Origin: Solenopsis invicta
Taxonomy: Eukaryota > Arthropoda > Insecta > Hymenoptera > Formicidae
DNA length: 64,000 bases
Assembly (NCBI RefSeq): GCF_016802725.1
Contig: NC_052668.1
Span: 16,163,001-16,227,000 of the forward strand
Direction of reading: 5' to 3'
Shown: positions 12,470 to 26,000 of the stretch, piece by piece
Layout of the letters: every line of letters begins with the position of its first letter
Position numbering within the stretch: position 1 is the stretch's first letter
Notes under the pieces: model-generated
The model's database searches: none
What the model was told of the DNA's origin: nothing
Seen by the model: the letters and a program-made list of their open reading frames with translations, nothing else
Made by a program: the position numbers and the translations under genes

Positions 12470-13566
12470 GATTATGTGTTATTGGTACAGAAGAATTAGC
12501 ATTTCTTTACTTCCCTTTTCCTTATTTTTTTCAATGATCTTGTAAATTATTTCCTTTTCTATAATTGTCTGATTTTATGTAACATTACTTCAATTTAATA
12601 AATTATGACTTAATAATTGTAAAAAAAATTTTCAATCTCTTGCAAGCTTCTCTTTCTTATTTTGCGTAGTCTTGTGTATTAGGTGAATGCAAAAATTTGA
12701 GCCTTGATGAGATAATGTTAGCGTGTCAACTGTCTGACGAATAGCAAATTATATTATTGAAAAGATGACGTCAAGAGAAATCTAAGAAAAGCTATCTAAA
12801 AAAAGCTATTTAAAATCTATAAAAAAAGTAGTGCTATTTAAGTGATTTACTTTGTGTCTGCAAAAATGAGTCTAAATACAGAGTGATCGTATGTGATTTA
12901 GAAGTGTGTGAATAATTCGAGTTTGAATCGATTACCTATTTTGATTGTTTCATTTATATTTCCCGTGTGACCAATCCTATCAGCGCGTTCCAATTCACGT
13001 GTCTGATTGTTTGTCGATTTCTAAAACGTATCACTTTTAAAATTTATAAACTAATATTCTAAAATTGGCGTGCACAATAAACAATTGTTTTCATAAATTT
13101 ATTTCAATTTGTAAATTTGTATGATTATATAGAATTTATAACATAAAATTTAAAATTGCTCCATTATTTTCCTAATAAAGTATATTACACTGAAATATTG
13201 TCACATTTTAATAGAACATTGTAATTTCTATGATATGCTTGTTTATCAGTATAATACTCTCATACTTATTGTTTACAGTATTTGTTATAAATTTTTACTA
13301 AGCACATTATTTTTTTGTAATTATTTTCTAAAATTATTACAATTAATTTTTTCGTTTATTAAAAAAAAATCTGCAACGTCATCAAAGTCATTAAAAATAT
13401 TTTACTATTTTTAAATAGTTTAAATTAACATGTAAATTCTGGAAAATTAAATTCGTATTTGAATCAAAGAGACTCGATTCGACTTCATAAATGCTTTATT
13501 CGCATACTTTTAGTGCAATTATAATGTACGAGTTTTGGAAAGGTATAAAAATGGTGTAAAAACATT

Positions 13567-13608
13567 GGGAATTCCCCAAATGGGAATTTCCCAAATGGGA
13601 ATTTCCCA
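13567..13608. repeat. three tandem kappaB-like motifs
   Basis: GGGAATTCCCC (13567) is followed by two exact copies of GGGAATTTCCC (13582 and 13598) spaced by caaat; period 15-16 bases. Each core fits the NF-kappaB/Rel consensus GGGRNYYYCC, bound in insects by Dorsal, Dif or Relish. It lies in the intron between exons B and C. It may be a Rel-responsive element or merely a short minisatellite. Confidence 0.6.
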
Positions 13609-15146
13609 AATGCATTACTAATGTTTTTCACAGCATCTGTCATTTTTCTTTCCTTCTCAAACTCATCCATTATAATCGGACATCAATATTTTTTTTTAAT
13701 TTTGGACAAATATTCTTTCTTATTTTTGCTAGATACAAGATTGTACTGTAAATAATTTAACTAGCATTAACTTTTTTCTACAGCTACCATAACGTTGTTT
13801 AATACATAATTCGCCGTGATAATCTGCCAGTATTGACACACACTGTAAGAAGAGCAAGACTTTTGATCCAATAAAATAATTACAAGTTTTAAACAATTTA
13901 AAGAAGCTTGACTACAAGGAATGATCGAAAATGCTGCGACGTGATCGACAGCGAATTGAGATTTCCTTGAAAAAGAGATGAACGTTTCGTTTCCTCATCC
14001 GCGACGATAAACGTTCCACGAGGGCTTTTTTTTTAAGAGGCGCTTACCGAAGATCGGAGCTAGAAAGTAAGGATTTTTTCAGGTAGAAAATTAAAGCGGG
14101 AGCTTAGGAGAAGCCCTCGAAATAAAACACTAATTCGAAGGATCGATATGTTCTGTGCAGGCTCGTGAACACGGCGGGCACGAATCGCGCGAGGGTGGTC
14201 GGTGCATGTGCGAGCCAACTTCGAAATATTACTGGCAGGGATGCGATAAGGATTACGGGCCCCCAATTAAAGTCCGGAAAATAATAAAAGACGAATAGCG
14301 GCGAGATTACTCTCGTTCCGCCCCTTCTCACGAGACGTGACGTTTTATATCTGGTTGGATTCAGAGAAGATAGATGTCTTTTCTTTTTTTATTTAATTCT
14401 TGCGAAATTTTGATTTGTAATAATCTCATTTCAGTTTCAATATTATTGTATTTCTGCTTTCTACTTTTATATTTGTTTTATGCGCCACTAGGATTGAAAC
14501 TGATTAAAATAAATGATAGAGAGAGGTGTCTTTTTGAGCGATCGAAACGACTTTCTTGTATCTTAATCTCAATTTAATTGTTTTATTATCTTCTCATCAT
14601 TTATTATTCTCGTCGTACGAATATTTCAGGAGAAGTGATTCAAGAGGGCACAGAGCTCGCCCGTCTTCAGCACTGAAAGATTGGCGTCCCAAGGTCTGAA
14701 AGGGAGATCTTACAAAGTATCACAAGGATTATCGAACTCGAGGCTCAAGAACGCGGAAAATTAGGCTTTTCGCATCGCGGTTCAACTTCCGTCCTGCCCG
14801 TCCGTGTGAAAGCTCAACCCTCTGTATTACCATTCAACCGTCTCGTCACTCACTCTCTTAACGAGGATCTTTAGGAGGATTCGTTTCTGAAACGTTAACG
14901 CGATGCAAACATGTACAGGCAATCCTCCTCTTTCTCCAGACAATCGTGACTTACAACGCGTCCCTCGTAACATAAATTATCCTTTTCTGTTTAAGAATCG
15001 CGACAAAGATTTAGTGCTTATAGAATTAAATGCAGTTTAAAAGCAACGGTTTAGGATTAACAACGACAATAAAGTGATTTTTCATAATATCTTCTCTCTC
15101 CAGATACCCGGTAGGTAACCCGCGACGCAGTCGTGCTTGCTGCAAG

Positions 15147-15169
15147 AAAAAAAGAGAGAGAGAGAGAGA
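15147..15169. repeat. short (GA)n run
   Basis: A poly-A run followed by about eight ga units, 160 bp past the donor of exon B within the intron. Confidence 0.9.
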
Positions 15170-15329
15170 AGCGAACTCTTTTCGCGCGAAGCTCCAGGGG
15201 ATGAAGCTTCGTCTTGGAATATGCCGCGGGCGGCGGCAAGACGGTTTCTCCATAACAACGTCCGCGCACAAACGTGAGGTATCCTTTTTCGCGGGAACGA
15301 AAAGCTATGTGTGCATCTCTAGTACTCAC

Positions 15330-15404
15330 TTTTCCATCTGGACTGCATACTTTAATCCCCGCGAGCGAGACTATCAGGAGAACGGGCGTGAATCGATCGC
15401 TGTA
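15330..15404 (-). CDS. PTB-domain adaptor (SH2D5-like), internal exon B
   Basis: This 75-bp exon encodes 25 residues, phase 0 at both ends. Its core reads PVLLIVSLAGIKVCSPDGK, a pair of beta strands with the G-hydrophobic-K-V turn that PTB domains have after their first helix. The acceptor is ctgtttgtttcag and the donor AAA|gtgagt. It joins exon A across an intron of 34,915 bp and exon C across 9,061 bp. By recollection the matching stretch of SH2D5 (ILKFSLQGLKIYSGEGE) has the same length and pattern. An open frame runs well past the donor into the intron (to about 15057), but the residues after DGK become arginine- and proline-rich and no longer look like a PTB domain, so splicing at gtgagt is the better reading. 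Confidence 0.87.
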
Positions 15405-15577
15405 CTGAAACAAACAGATCAGAAGTCGTGCATGTAGCAGCTGAATGAAATTTCTACAAACACAATAACGTATACATGTGTATATGCATTTGTCTAATTA
15501 AAATACAAGTTGGACGTTGATAAAGTTGCAATCCAGGATTCATACGTAGGATGTATTTAGCTCTTGAATCTAGAATT

Positions 15578-15630
15578 CATATACAGAATACATCCAGCGT
15601 ATACACTCGTATACAAAATACGTCCAGCGT
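15578..15630. repeat. two-copy 30-bp direct repeat
   Basis: catatacagaatacatccagcgt at 15578 (shown for position only by its ends, cata and gcgt) recurs at 15608 with small changes. It lies a little upstream, on the minus strand, of exon B. Confidence 0.7.
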
Positions 15631-16380
15631 GTACATTAGAATCTTGTGTAATAAAGGTTCACAGAATAAACATTATCAAACATGCTGAATAGAATAAATA
15701 GATTGAGTGAGTCAGCGAAGCTACAGCTTGCTGCGCGAGTTTAACGTATGTAACAAAGGAAATTTGATAGCTCTCGAGAAAGAAGCTATGTCTGAGAGCG
15801 ATAAATAAATTGTTGGAGCAATTAATTGTTTGCTACAAAGAAAATTGCTAATGTAACAAATGAAAAGTTTCTCATTTCTTAATTCATTACAGCAGCAAAA
15901 ATATATGTCATCTCAGCTAAAAATCTCTTGTTAAAAATTTTAATCTACGTATTCGATAGATTTTCGCAGAAAGTTGTGTTGCTGTATTACAAAATTTACT
16001 GCTGTTAGAACAAATATGATTAATTATAGTCGCTAATTTTATTCAGCTGTGAAACTTTGCTACTTTAAGATGAAAAACTGGCTGTTCTATATCTCAATAA
16101 TAAATAGTTTATATCTCATTATTTTATTTGTTTTATAACAAATCATGTAAAATTTTCGTCGTGTGCAATATCGTGATAGGCGATGAACGCATTTCTACTA
16201 TCGGAAAGCAAATGGAGCAAAAGTACGATAATATGTTAACAATTTGATCTACGTATTTAGAAGGAAGCAACATCCACTTCATCCGAGTTCTCTCTATTGG
16301 AAAGATCGAGCCTCCTGCAACTTTGAAGCGGTCGTCCAATTTCGAAATTGAAAAGTTGGCAAGCTACGCGGTATAATTCA

Positions 16381-16417
16381 GAAAGAGAGAGAGAGAGAGT
16401 AAGAGAGAGAGAGAGAA
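16381..16417. repeat. (GA)n microsatellite
   Basis: Two ga runs interrupted by taa. It gives the ERERERVRERER peptide seen in a plus-strand frame, which is not a protein. Confidence 0.95.
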
Positions 16418-16582
16418 TAAACTCCACGCAAGAGTGTTCTCATCGGAGACGCGGTTCATTGTCTCGAAAAGCCAAGGTTGATATTGCTGGAGCCACAAAG
16501 GGGATCTCCGGTATAATTACGGTAACGCATAGAGCGTTCGATAAAGGACCTTGGTGTAATCTTTACCTCTTTCCTCTTACAG

Positions 16583-16642
16583 AGCACACAGTCCGTAGAT
16601 ATTCTGGTTTGCACGGTCTTTTTATTTTTATAATTGCACACG
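16583..16642 (+). CDS. exon-like segment with strong splice sites, plus strand
   Basis: A 60-bp segment between an excellent acceptor (tttcctcttacag) and an excellent donor (CACG|gtaagt). Only one frame is open through it; it would be entered with two bases completing a codon and would encode HTVRRYSGLHGLFIFIIAH, leaving in phase 1. This is compatible with the phase-1 donor at 3562. It may be a coding exon of a nested plus-strand gene, an exon of a noncoding RNA, or a chance pairing of splice signals. No homology is recognised. Confidence 0.3.
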
Positions 16643-18068
16643 GTAAGTCATATTTAAAAAAATATCTCGATGTCAAACCAAACTCCCAAGTTACGATAAT
16701 TATAAATTAACAATACGGAGAAGAGATGTATAATGTATTCGGCTTTGACGTTTCCAACGTCTGCGTCTCGTTTGTGAATGCTTGTTCGCAACAAGGCATT
16801 TCAATACGACAACTTTAAGGAAGCAAACGACGGCGAGGGCGTAATTTAATGTAATGTACTTCGTGTAGCTTCAAGCAGTCTAAGAGCCCTTACTTCTCAA
16901 GGGACGACAATAATTATGCCTCCTTATTATAAGGATGTCCTACAATAAGGAAAGCCTTCTCGTCAACTGGTTCTTTTTATGTCTTTTAGTTTATAACTGG
17001 AATTCCTTTATCTCGATAGCAATGTTCTGAATTTAATATGTTACTCTTTGCGCTATCTTTTCTCTTTTTAAACAACAAACTTTGTCTATAATATTTTTAT
17101 TTTCTTTTATTATCTTAAATAATTATATATCTTAGATAATTATATAATTAAAGACTGACTGATGGTGTTTATAATTGATATATATTTTCTCAAAAAAATT
17201 TTTATATTAAGATTTAAAAAATTCTTGAGTCATAGCGTTCGATCCAAAAATCTTTCTTGTGGGTGAATAATAATTTCTGATAGAATCGCAGAATTTCAAA
17301 AACCAGAATTATTAATTTTATAATTTTTAGCTAAATTTTGTATAAACTTTACATATTAAAGAAAAAACCGGCTTTCCGAACGGGACAATTTATCAAAAAC
17401 TGAATTTTGACAAGTAGAATATTCGCGTGTCAAACAGTAATAGCGTGACGTTCCGCGAGGCGCGTAAAAAGCGGTCGATTCGTTCGAAACAGCTGCTCGA
17501 ACGACTTGCTTATACACGTTCGCCTTCCCATTCGATACCCATCAGGAGACTACAGATGTAGTCATGGTATGGAGGTTTTTCTCTTTATTACATTTTTTCC
17601 TCTTTTTTCGCGCCACCGCCGCTGCTGTCATCATCAAGGAATAACCGAAGCGACGTCACGACGAGACGAATACGAATACGAAACGTCATAGCTCCCCCCC
17701 CCCTCTCGTCGTCACAGAGGCATATCCTCTTATTTCTTTCGCACCACAAAATGCATTGTAATAAGATGTCGGGGAACGTGAAAAGTGCACGCCCAGATAT
17801 ATCACATAGATAGATGATACATCATAAAGCAAATTCACTAGAATGTTAGAGAGCGACTGATTTGTAAATTAAATGCAAAAGATTTCTGTGCTTTGACTCG
17901 GAAAATATTTTCATTTTAAAAAGAGAGAAACTTTCCGAACAAACTGCGAGCAGGACGCTCAACCGTAATATCTTCTTCCCGTTTCTCGTTCCCGATTTCC
18001 AGGAAACACCAATGACGAGAAATACCAATCTTTCAAACGGAAACCCACCCTTTTTCTTTTCTTTTCAG

Positions 18069-18208
18069 ATTCGATTCAAAGCATCCTTTCAAGACAACCT
18101 AAGCAGCAAAGTCCCTTTAATATCCACGTAATTGCCATATCGCGACGTCTCCTTGCTGCGTGGTTGCGAACTCGTATACTCGTCGGAGTTGAAACGTCGC
18201 CCTGCTGA
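18069..18208 (+). CDS. possible terminal exon, plus strand
   Basis: A strong acceptor (a run of pyrimidines ending cttttcag at 18068) is followed by a frame open for 45 codons when entered with two bases, ending at TGA 18206-18208. It includes SIQSILSRQPKQQSPFNIH. The phase matches the phase-1 donor at 16642, so 3490-3562, 16583-16642 and 18069-18208 could form one short secreted polypeptide of about 90 residues. Nothing in the residues identifies a family, and the other frames close earlier. Confidence 0.2.
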
Positions 18209-19923
18209 AACGGAAAGGATACCCGGTCGAAAGTTTGAGGAAGGTGCACCATGCGAAACTTACTACGGTTTGTTTAGGGAAACCGCCAGACGCGGTTACG
18301 AATACGCGGAAAAGGCGTGGTGGAGAGCTCGTCGACCAACCTCCGGTCCTCCAAGGTCCCGAATCCCAACCCTCCGTCGCCGTACATCCGCCGACACGGC
18401 GGTTGCACCGAACGGCTGCTTCGACCGACACGTCGCATGAGAAATTTATTCATCGGCCGAGAAACTGAGAATAAGTCTGCGCTCTGCTCTCGAAGCTTCC
18501 AGACGTCTTTTAAGACGTCGTCCTACTGTTTTTAAGCTGTTCTAAGTAATCGTCTTTCAGACAACGACCATCATGCAGCGACATCCGTTGATCTTTGGAT
18601 TCGATCTCGACTTTTCATTCGTTAGCGGATAACGAAGTGGACAATGATGATCAGCGTGTGGAACAACAGTCGTTTCCTAATTGTAACGTCACTCAATAGT
18701 CTTTATTATCCGTTAGAATTGTTTTCATTCCCCGCTGTGTCGCTTCCCTTCCTCACTGATTCTCGTCCGTTGCGCGTTTATCCCCAAAGCAATCGAATTA
18801 CGCCCGACGTAAGGATGTTATTTAATTATCAACGTCGCTCCCGGACGTGGAAAGCAATTTGCAGGCCGCTGCTCGATTATCTTTATCACGGCTTGCTATC
18901 GGCTTGCTAATTACGCTTTAGCGACGCAGACACATGGTGATGACGGCAAAAACGACGACGAGATATTACAGCGACACTCTGGTCCAACGATATTAACGCG
19001 AAAAAAAAAACTGCATCGCTCTTGACGAGGTGAAATCGAAAAAAAAGTGAGAAAAGGAAGAGGGGGGAAATTGAAATGAATAGTTATTACATTAAAGTTG
19101 CGGCAAGATAAGCGTGGACACGTGGCCGCAAGTGTTCGTAGAAATAATCGGGAAGTTTCGTAATCGTTATATGGAATGGTTTTTATAGCGATGCGGTAGA
19201 AACAAAATTTTCTCCTCGCGACGGGGAGATAGTGGCTAACAAGATTGCAAACAGAAAATTCACCTAAACAAAGTAGAAAGAGGCAAGGAATAACGAGAAA
19301 GACGTCAGGAGAGCCGCGCCGAGGCTCGGCACGTTTCCCGAGCGCATTATTAAGAGAATCGGTCTCCGTCTGAGTATTTCCGCGACAGAGAAGCTCCCCT
19401 CCTGCACCCGCCTCTCCCTACAGCCGTCGGGCGTTTATCTCTCCGTCTCGTCCCGCGCGTTCCTGATTGTCCAGAAAGGGTACGCTCTCCCATCCCATCC
19501 CATCCCGCTGACGCAATCTTCGATCTCTCTGTGACGTATCCCGAAGGCAATGCCAATGCGATACGTCTCGGGCGTAGCGACGTCCTACGGAAATGACAGC
19601 GCTCTTGCTGTCTTCATCCATTGCGTTCGTCGTTGCGATAAAAAAACGTGTAGGACGCGTAATTAGATTTTGCGATTTTACGGGTTGATCGCGCAATCGC
19701 GGATCTAATTATACATCTTCATCGAGATTCTCGTATTTTTTCCACAAAATTTATCCCGAAGATATTTAAATTAATTTGAGTGACGATAGAGAATTTTTTT
19801 GAATGCATGGCTATCGAAGGTAAATTAAAAAATAAATCTTGATTTACTGTTTAACGCTAATGTAACAAATGATCACTTTAAGAATCAAAGTGTCCTAATT
19901 GCCGAAATATGCGCGCGCGCAAT

Positions 19924-20030
19924 TTTCTATTTTAAAACATTAATGGTTTCATCAATTAATAATTCATGAACTATTGTAACCGTTAATGAATTATTAATTT
20001 ACTAAACCATTAATCCTTTAAAATAAGAAA
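19924..20030. repeat. inverted repeat, 43-46-bp arms
   Basis: The left arm 19924-19966 and right arm 19985-20030 are complementary with few mismatches, sharing attaatggttt and attaataattcat on opposite strands around a loop of about 18 bases. Probably a foldback element remnant. Confidence 0.7.
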
Positions 20031-23000
20031 CCGAATTTTGACAGTTAGATCACTTTTGCGGTAAACCCATACACATACATAGAAAGAAATTTTGGCATTA
20101 TTGATCGTGAAAAACCAATCGATTGGCGTCCATCGAAGCTAACCGAGTCGGGAGATTCCGACATGAGATTTCGACTTCAAAGTAATCGTAGCAGGCGCGG
20201 TAGGCGGTTCTTTACAAAAGGTACGTGAGGGCTTTTTTAGCGGATCATCCAGTTCCAATCAGTGATCAATGTAATCCGTTTGGGGGTGTGAATGAACGGC
20301 ACTGTTCCACTATATATATACTTCGCGTTTCTGAGAAACAAAATGTGCGTCCACGGGGTAGACCTCGTGGTCGCAGCTTACGCAGATTCGCCCGTTCGAG
20401 CCGTCCACAAAGCCACTCTCCTCGGCTGCAAAACATCAATCATCCGCCCTGTCATTGAAAATTGAATTCCAGACTTTCGGTAATTCGCCAAATTGGTCTT
20501 GCCTTCGTAGATAAAATTTTACGCGCGTGGAGATATTACTCGGCGTCAATTCTCGTAAAGTTTCGATCGTAATGTTGATCGATAATGTATTACGGTGCGC
20601 CTACATATGTAGGTGTGCGTTTCGATGTACGTCGCGATATCTCCCGTACATGTGCATATAAGTGCTCTTATCGAGAAAAAGAGAGTTGCCAAATGCATAC
20701 CACTTAAGGTTCCTTTTTTATCATGTCTTCCATTTAGTACTGATTTGCAAGTTGGAAAATGTAGCTTAATGTTTTTTACACACCTTACCACAATGTGAAC
20801 CTTTTACCGATAATAAGTTAATTTAGTACGTTTTTTAGCAATATATACTGCAAAAGGTGCCTATTGTCTAAATCGTGTCTTTTAAATCGTATCAACTTTG
20901 AAAGTATTCGAACTTATGAATAAAAATATAAGATGTTATTAGTCGGCAAAACTTTTATTAATAATTTATTGAAAAAAGGACCAAATATTTAATAATCAAT
21001 AAATAATAATAATAATAATGTAAATGTAAAAATGTCTCTCTCTCAAAATAAAACTGAATTTATTTTTGCAACTGAAATTTTTATTCATATGTATCAAGCA
21101 TCAGTTTTACATTAACATTTGTAGTAAAATTATTTATAATCAAACTTGCGGTGGTATGATTTAAGAAACTCAATGGATATTTTATAAAAATATCGATTTA
21201 ATTTGTATAACACCTATGTATATGCATGTAATCAATGTAAAATATTCTACAATAAATCTTGTTTATGAAAATATAAAAAATCAGTACAAAATTGCATGTT
21301 TACATTATTATCAGCTTCATAAATTTGTCAAAAATTAATATCAGTTGTACCACAATTTACGCATTAAACAAGACGTAATACTATATGTTAATCTTTGCCT
21401 ATATTATTTACGTCTCACTTTTATATTATTGCCACTAAATATTGCTTATATTAAATAAAATATAAAATATTAATGAGATACAATTTAGATCATCAGTACG
21501 CATTCAGCATTATCTTCTCTGCTATATAATCGGGACTGATATAGAGTAAAAAGTGAAAAAAAAAACCGGTATACACGCCACGAATTTTTCCGTTCCGACG
21601 CGACGCAACGACTGTTCCGCGAGAAATCAAAAGGAAGAGTGGTCTCTCAGAGGGAACCTCGGAGGCTCTTCATCGAATGCACAGCAATTGACATAATGAA
21701 TGCAATTTCATTCAAAGCAACACGAGGGATGAGGAGCGTTGTTGCCGATCGCGACGGACTAACAGCGAGCGGCGGTAAGGATGAGGGGGAATCGTCACAA
21801 GAGGAAGGAAAATGAAGGTGCGAAGCCGAGGAAAAGAAAAACATAAAAAAGGGGCAAAACGACCGGCGGCTGGTCGATTGCATTCGCATTATCGAGACGT
21901 CGCGTTGATGTTATTATTCACGACGTCGTTAACTCAGACGCGAAACTTCGCATCGCACGTGTGTGCAACGCGCGTATTAGTCCATCTCTTTCATTAATCT
22001 TTATCCCGCGCGCGATGGCGTCCTCCTCATAAATATGGATTACGGAAATGCGTATAGATCTCCCTATAGTCGCGATTCGTTGTCCTCCGAAAAGAAATAA
22101 TCGGTCTCGTTTCCTCGGGAGTAATCCCGACGTTGACACGGCCGATTGTCGCGGCCGTTCGATTCGAGAGGCTCACAATAGCGACTCGACGAGCGCCGTC
22201 GTGTTTTCCCATAAGAGAACTCACCCGTTCGGTAGTTTGCTGCCACCGCCGCCGCCGCCGCGCCGAACGGGTAACCGTGATATTCGGAGAAAGCTTTGGG
22301 GTTCGAGGAGCTTTTGAAGGGCTGACCAGTACCCTCCGGTGCACGACGTATTCTCCCTCTCTCCCTCCTAGCCCTTCACATTTGCAATGGAGCCGAAGTC
22401 GAGAGCTAGTCTAATATGCTTTAAATCTCCGCCGACCTACGGAGCGAGCAGACAACCGGCGGCGAATGCGACGAATCAGGTGGGAATGGCTAACGAAGAC
22501 TGCCTAGGGTAGAGAAGGATAGAAGTCACAAATATTCATAATAGAAAGCCGAAGAAATAAGCTGACCCTACAAACAGCCATTCATTGCCATCGCCGGGTA
22601 TTCCATGCTCGTTAGAAAAGACAGAGGGACAGACGGCGGACGAGAGGAGAGGATGGACAAGGGCATTGAAAAGGATACGGTTTTTATCTCACCCCCTACA
22701 CTTTCTCTTTCTTTCATTGAGTGGGTCCCGGATCGGTCCAAGGATACATTGAGTTTCTCTCCACGAACGAATTTCCGGGGAAACAATACTGAACCGTTTA
22801 TAGTCAATTAACAGTAGACGGAGGAGGTTTGCTCATACGCCTTACCGAAGCTTCGGAAATTCCACAAGAGAGAGAGAATGAATAAAAAGGATAAACTGTC
22901 GTCTGGAGACGTCGCTGCGCTAACGACCGTTTGAAGATTTTCTTGAATATTTAATTCGATACGTATTCGCTCGCGAAAAATTGCTAGAAAAACAGTTATA

Positions 23001-26000
23001 ATTACATTTAAATCCAGAAGATAAAACATTTTGCTCTTTTGTAAGAGAGAGTTGATTTTTCCTTTTGAAGGAGTATATAATATCATAATATTATAATAGA
23101 GTTAATACTGTATAATGGCGATTAAAATGTACTTGGCACCTGTAGCTTTATTATAATTTTTTAACTAAACAATTTGCTTAAAGATATATCACACCCATTT
23201 TTATAATGTATTGAACTTAAAAAAAAAACTGTATACATATGGAAGTCGTGTATAACATTCTATTTTTATTAAACAATATATTTTATAGTTTATTTACTTT
23301 ATTTCTATTGTTATGATAACTTGTGATACTAAAATTGGAAAAATAATAAAAAAATTGTATTTTTTGTACAAATACTTTAAGTTCAAGATTTAAAGTTTTA
23401 TTGTGATTTTGAGCTTAATTCAATTGTTTTTATAAATATTTAAAGCATTTATATATATTATATAAAAGTTCAGATTATTATCGTTATTTTGTTAATACAT
23501 TTTCATTAGAGCCTACTTCCTTATTAAAGGAATAATTTCTTGTAGATTTTGGCCTTCTGAACACAATGAAGCTATTGAAAAGCTCGAGAACACCTTGCAA
23601 ATTAAAAAAGAACATTATGTATTTATGGAAATTTCGAATAAAAGTTTTAGGCAAAAGTCGGTCCTGTTTTAACAATCCTCCGTCAGTTTTGATTCTTACT
23701 TTCATTAAAAAAGTTTTCAAAACTCATAAAAAATCAGCACGCAATTTATATACTATAGGAATCCATGCTTTATAAATAAAAAAAAGTACTTTATGAAATA
23801 AGACTAGTGCTCTCACTGAATGTTACTCTCACCTATACATCATCGTTTTAATTAAGTTTATATAACAGAATAATTCTTGTTCGAACGACAATATGTCACG
23901 TAACTTAACTGATATTTGCGCCTGAAGAAAACTACGTAAAAATGAAACATATTTCGCGATATTAATTCTTTTAACATCTAATCAACATTTCAAATTCAAT
24001 TAATTGATCTTATTATATTGTCAGTGCATGAGACTTGTTATTTTCTGGTTTAATGTAATTGAACACATATTGTGTGGACTCACTGAGCAAAATTCTGTAG
24101 AGATTATAACAACATTAGAAAACAAGTTTAGACAATATATTTACTAATGCGACAAGTAGTACGTTACATTCCAACATCACGGTAAGAAGATTAGAGACGA
24201 CCTGTACGGTGGAAAAGTTAGTTTAGTCGACCCTGCGCGAATTCTCAATGTTAATATGTCGCAAGTGATTAAAGCTGTAACGGAGTTATTTCTTAATACA
24301 CTTCTATTAAAGCACATTGCTATTTCTTATTAAAATAATTTTTAATTCAACTAGAAAATTGTCGTCAAATTTGTATTACTTTCAAATGCAAGATAGAACA
24401 ATCTGCAATTTTTTTTCGTAATTTTAAAAATAGATATAATATATTTTTTCATTTAAAGAACAATAGCATGGAAAGTACATATCTTTGCTATCCATTTGCT
24501 ATATGTGTATGACTATTAGTATAGTCGCATGATAGATTTTTTAGCGTTATCTTATTTAATGTAATGAAGTGAGTAGCCATCAGTCCAGAAGAAATGAATT
24601 ATTAGCCAGAAAATGTCCGTTAATTCCCGTAAAGCTGCATCTAATATTTATCCACGTATCCTTCGCGTATATGTATGGTAATGCGGCGGCTATTAAAACT
24701 TAGTAAAGACGAGTTACGCTGCATTACATACGTACCGGGGACAGGAAACACCGAAAGGAATTCCCTCGGAAACGGGTTGAACACGCTTCTTTGATTTATG
24801 ATCCATTCGAGCCGAAGCGCAATGATGAAAGATATGCTCTTTGCGGCAATTTGTCAGTGAATACGAAATCCGGATAAACTACAACATATTCTTCTTTCAT
24901 ATGTGATCTGCTTTTGTACGCCTTAGCATGAAGCATGGGCATGCTTTCAGCTGTCCCATCCAGGCGTGATTCCTCCATTCGCTTGGCCGCGTCCGACTTG
25001 ATTTTGACTAAACATTTCTCGACGTAGGTCACTAAATTCGCCGAGTAATAATCTTAACTGAATAAAGTTCGAGAGACACGCTGTAAAGGAGAAGGTTGCA
25101 TCGCTTTTCATATAAAGGCTTATAACTCAGAAATTATGAAGAATATTTTTAAGTTCTTTACATCAAAATAAAGTGCAATATTTTCCCTTTCTTATATAAT
25201 TGTTTCATAATTTCTTTGCATCATTATAATATTTAAAATGTGGATTTTTGATGGAGAGAGTCGATTTAAGAAACGGGCCTCCTAAGTATCGGACTATAGG
25301 TTTCCAAAATAGCAGTGGTTCTCTACCGTTCATGGAGTCTGTACTAGCTCGTAAAACTTCATTCCGATAATATCGTAAAAATGTTCTACAGAAATACCAT
25401 ATTTCCTATTTACTTCGTTCAATCTTACAGTCTCTTTGAAAGCACAATTTATAGATTCCGGGCACTTTCTGTATTCTCTTTTGGCTATATTCTCTTCAGT
25501 CTGCTGTAAAACACAACCATTTATATCACTGTAGTTAAAATTGCGTACACTGAGAGAGAAAAGCGTTTGGTATTTGTGATTATAATTGCATGATAAGATA
25601 ATTATTAAGAAATTCATTTATAATTATTATTACTACAATGTTAGTAATAATAATCTTGTGTTTATAGTTCTGATGACTATAAAAAATTTATACACTATAG
25701 ATTATGATAGTTTCAAATATTACGATAGTAAAATATCAAGATACGCATGTTAAAAATAAAATAAACATTTTCATGTGGTAAATTTCCAATCACAAATAAA
25801 GTAAATACATTTTCTTAACATTCGCTCGCTATTTACGCAGTAATGATAATTAACAGCTATAATTAGCATGATTAATAGAGCTGTAAAAATAGTTGTTACC
25901 AAAAGTGACTATGAATTAAAGTTAAATTATGGTAATTGTGCGACCATTTTTTTCTTCTCAGTGCAAGCAATGCGTGCGACTTTAGAAAACGAGGACATTT

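Larger units (their letters stand above)
6269..15329 (-). other. 9.1-kb intron between PTB exons B and C
   Basis: Mostly AT-rich (6300-8700, 9400-10150, 11880-13900), with a GC-richer part at 10.6-11.7 kb. It contains the foldback at 9913, SINE remnant at 10187, tandem repeats at 12382 and kappaB-like motifs at 13567. Frames at 10.6-11.9 kb are overlapping and lack any domain pattern. Confidence 0.85.

Noticed and set aside
13567..13608. Reading the three 16-base units as a CRISPR-like array
   Set aside because: Units are tandem with 5-base spacers that are identical; no unique spacers and a eukaryotic context.
20163..20220. MRFRLQSNRSRRGRRFF ending at a good donor (AAAG|gtacgt)
   Set aside because: Arginine-rich 19-codon stretch with no partner exon; too short to support.
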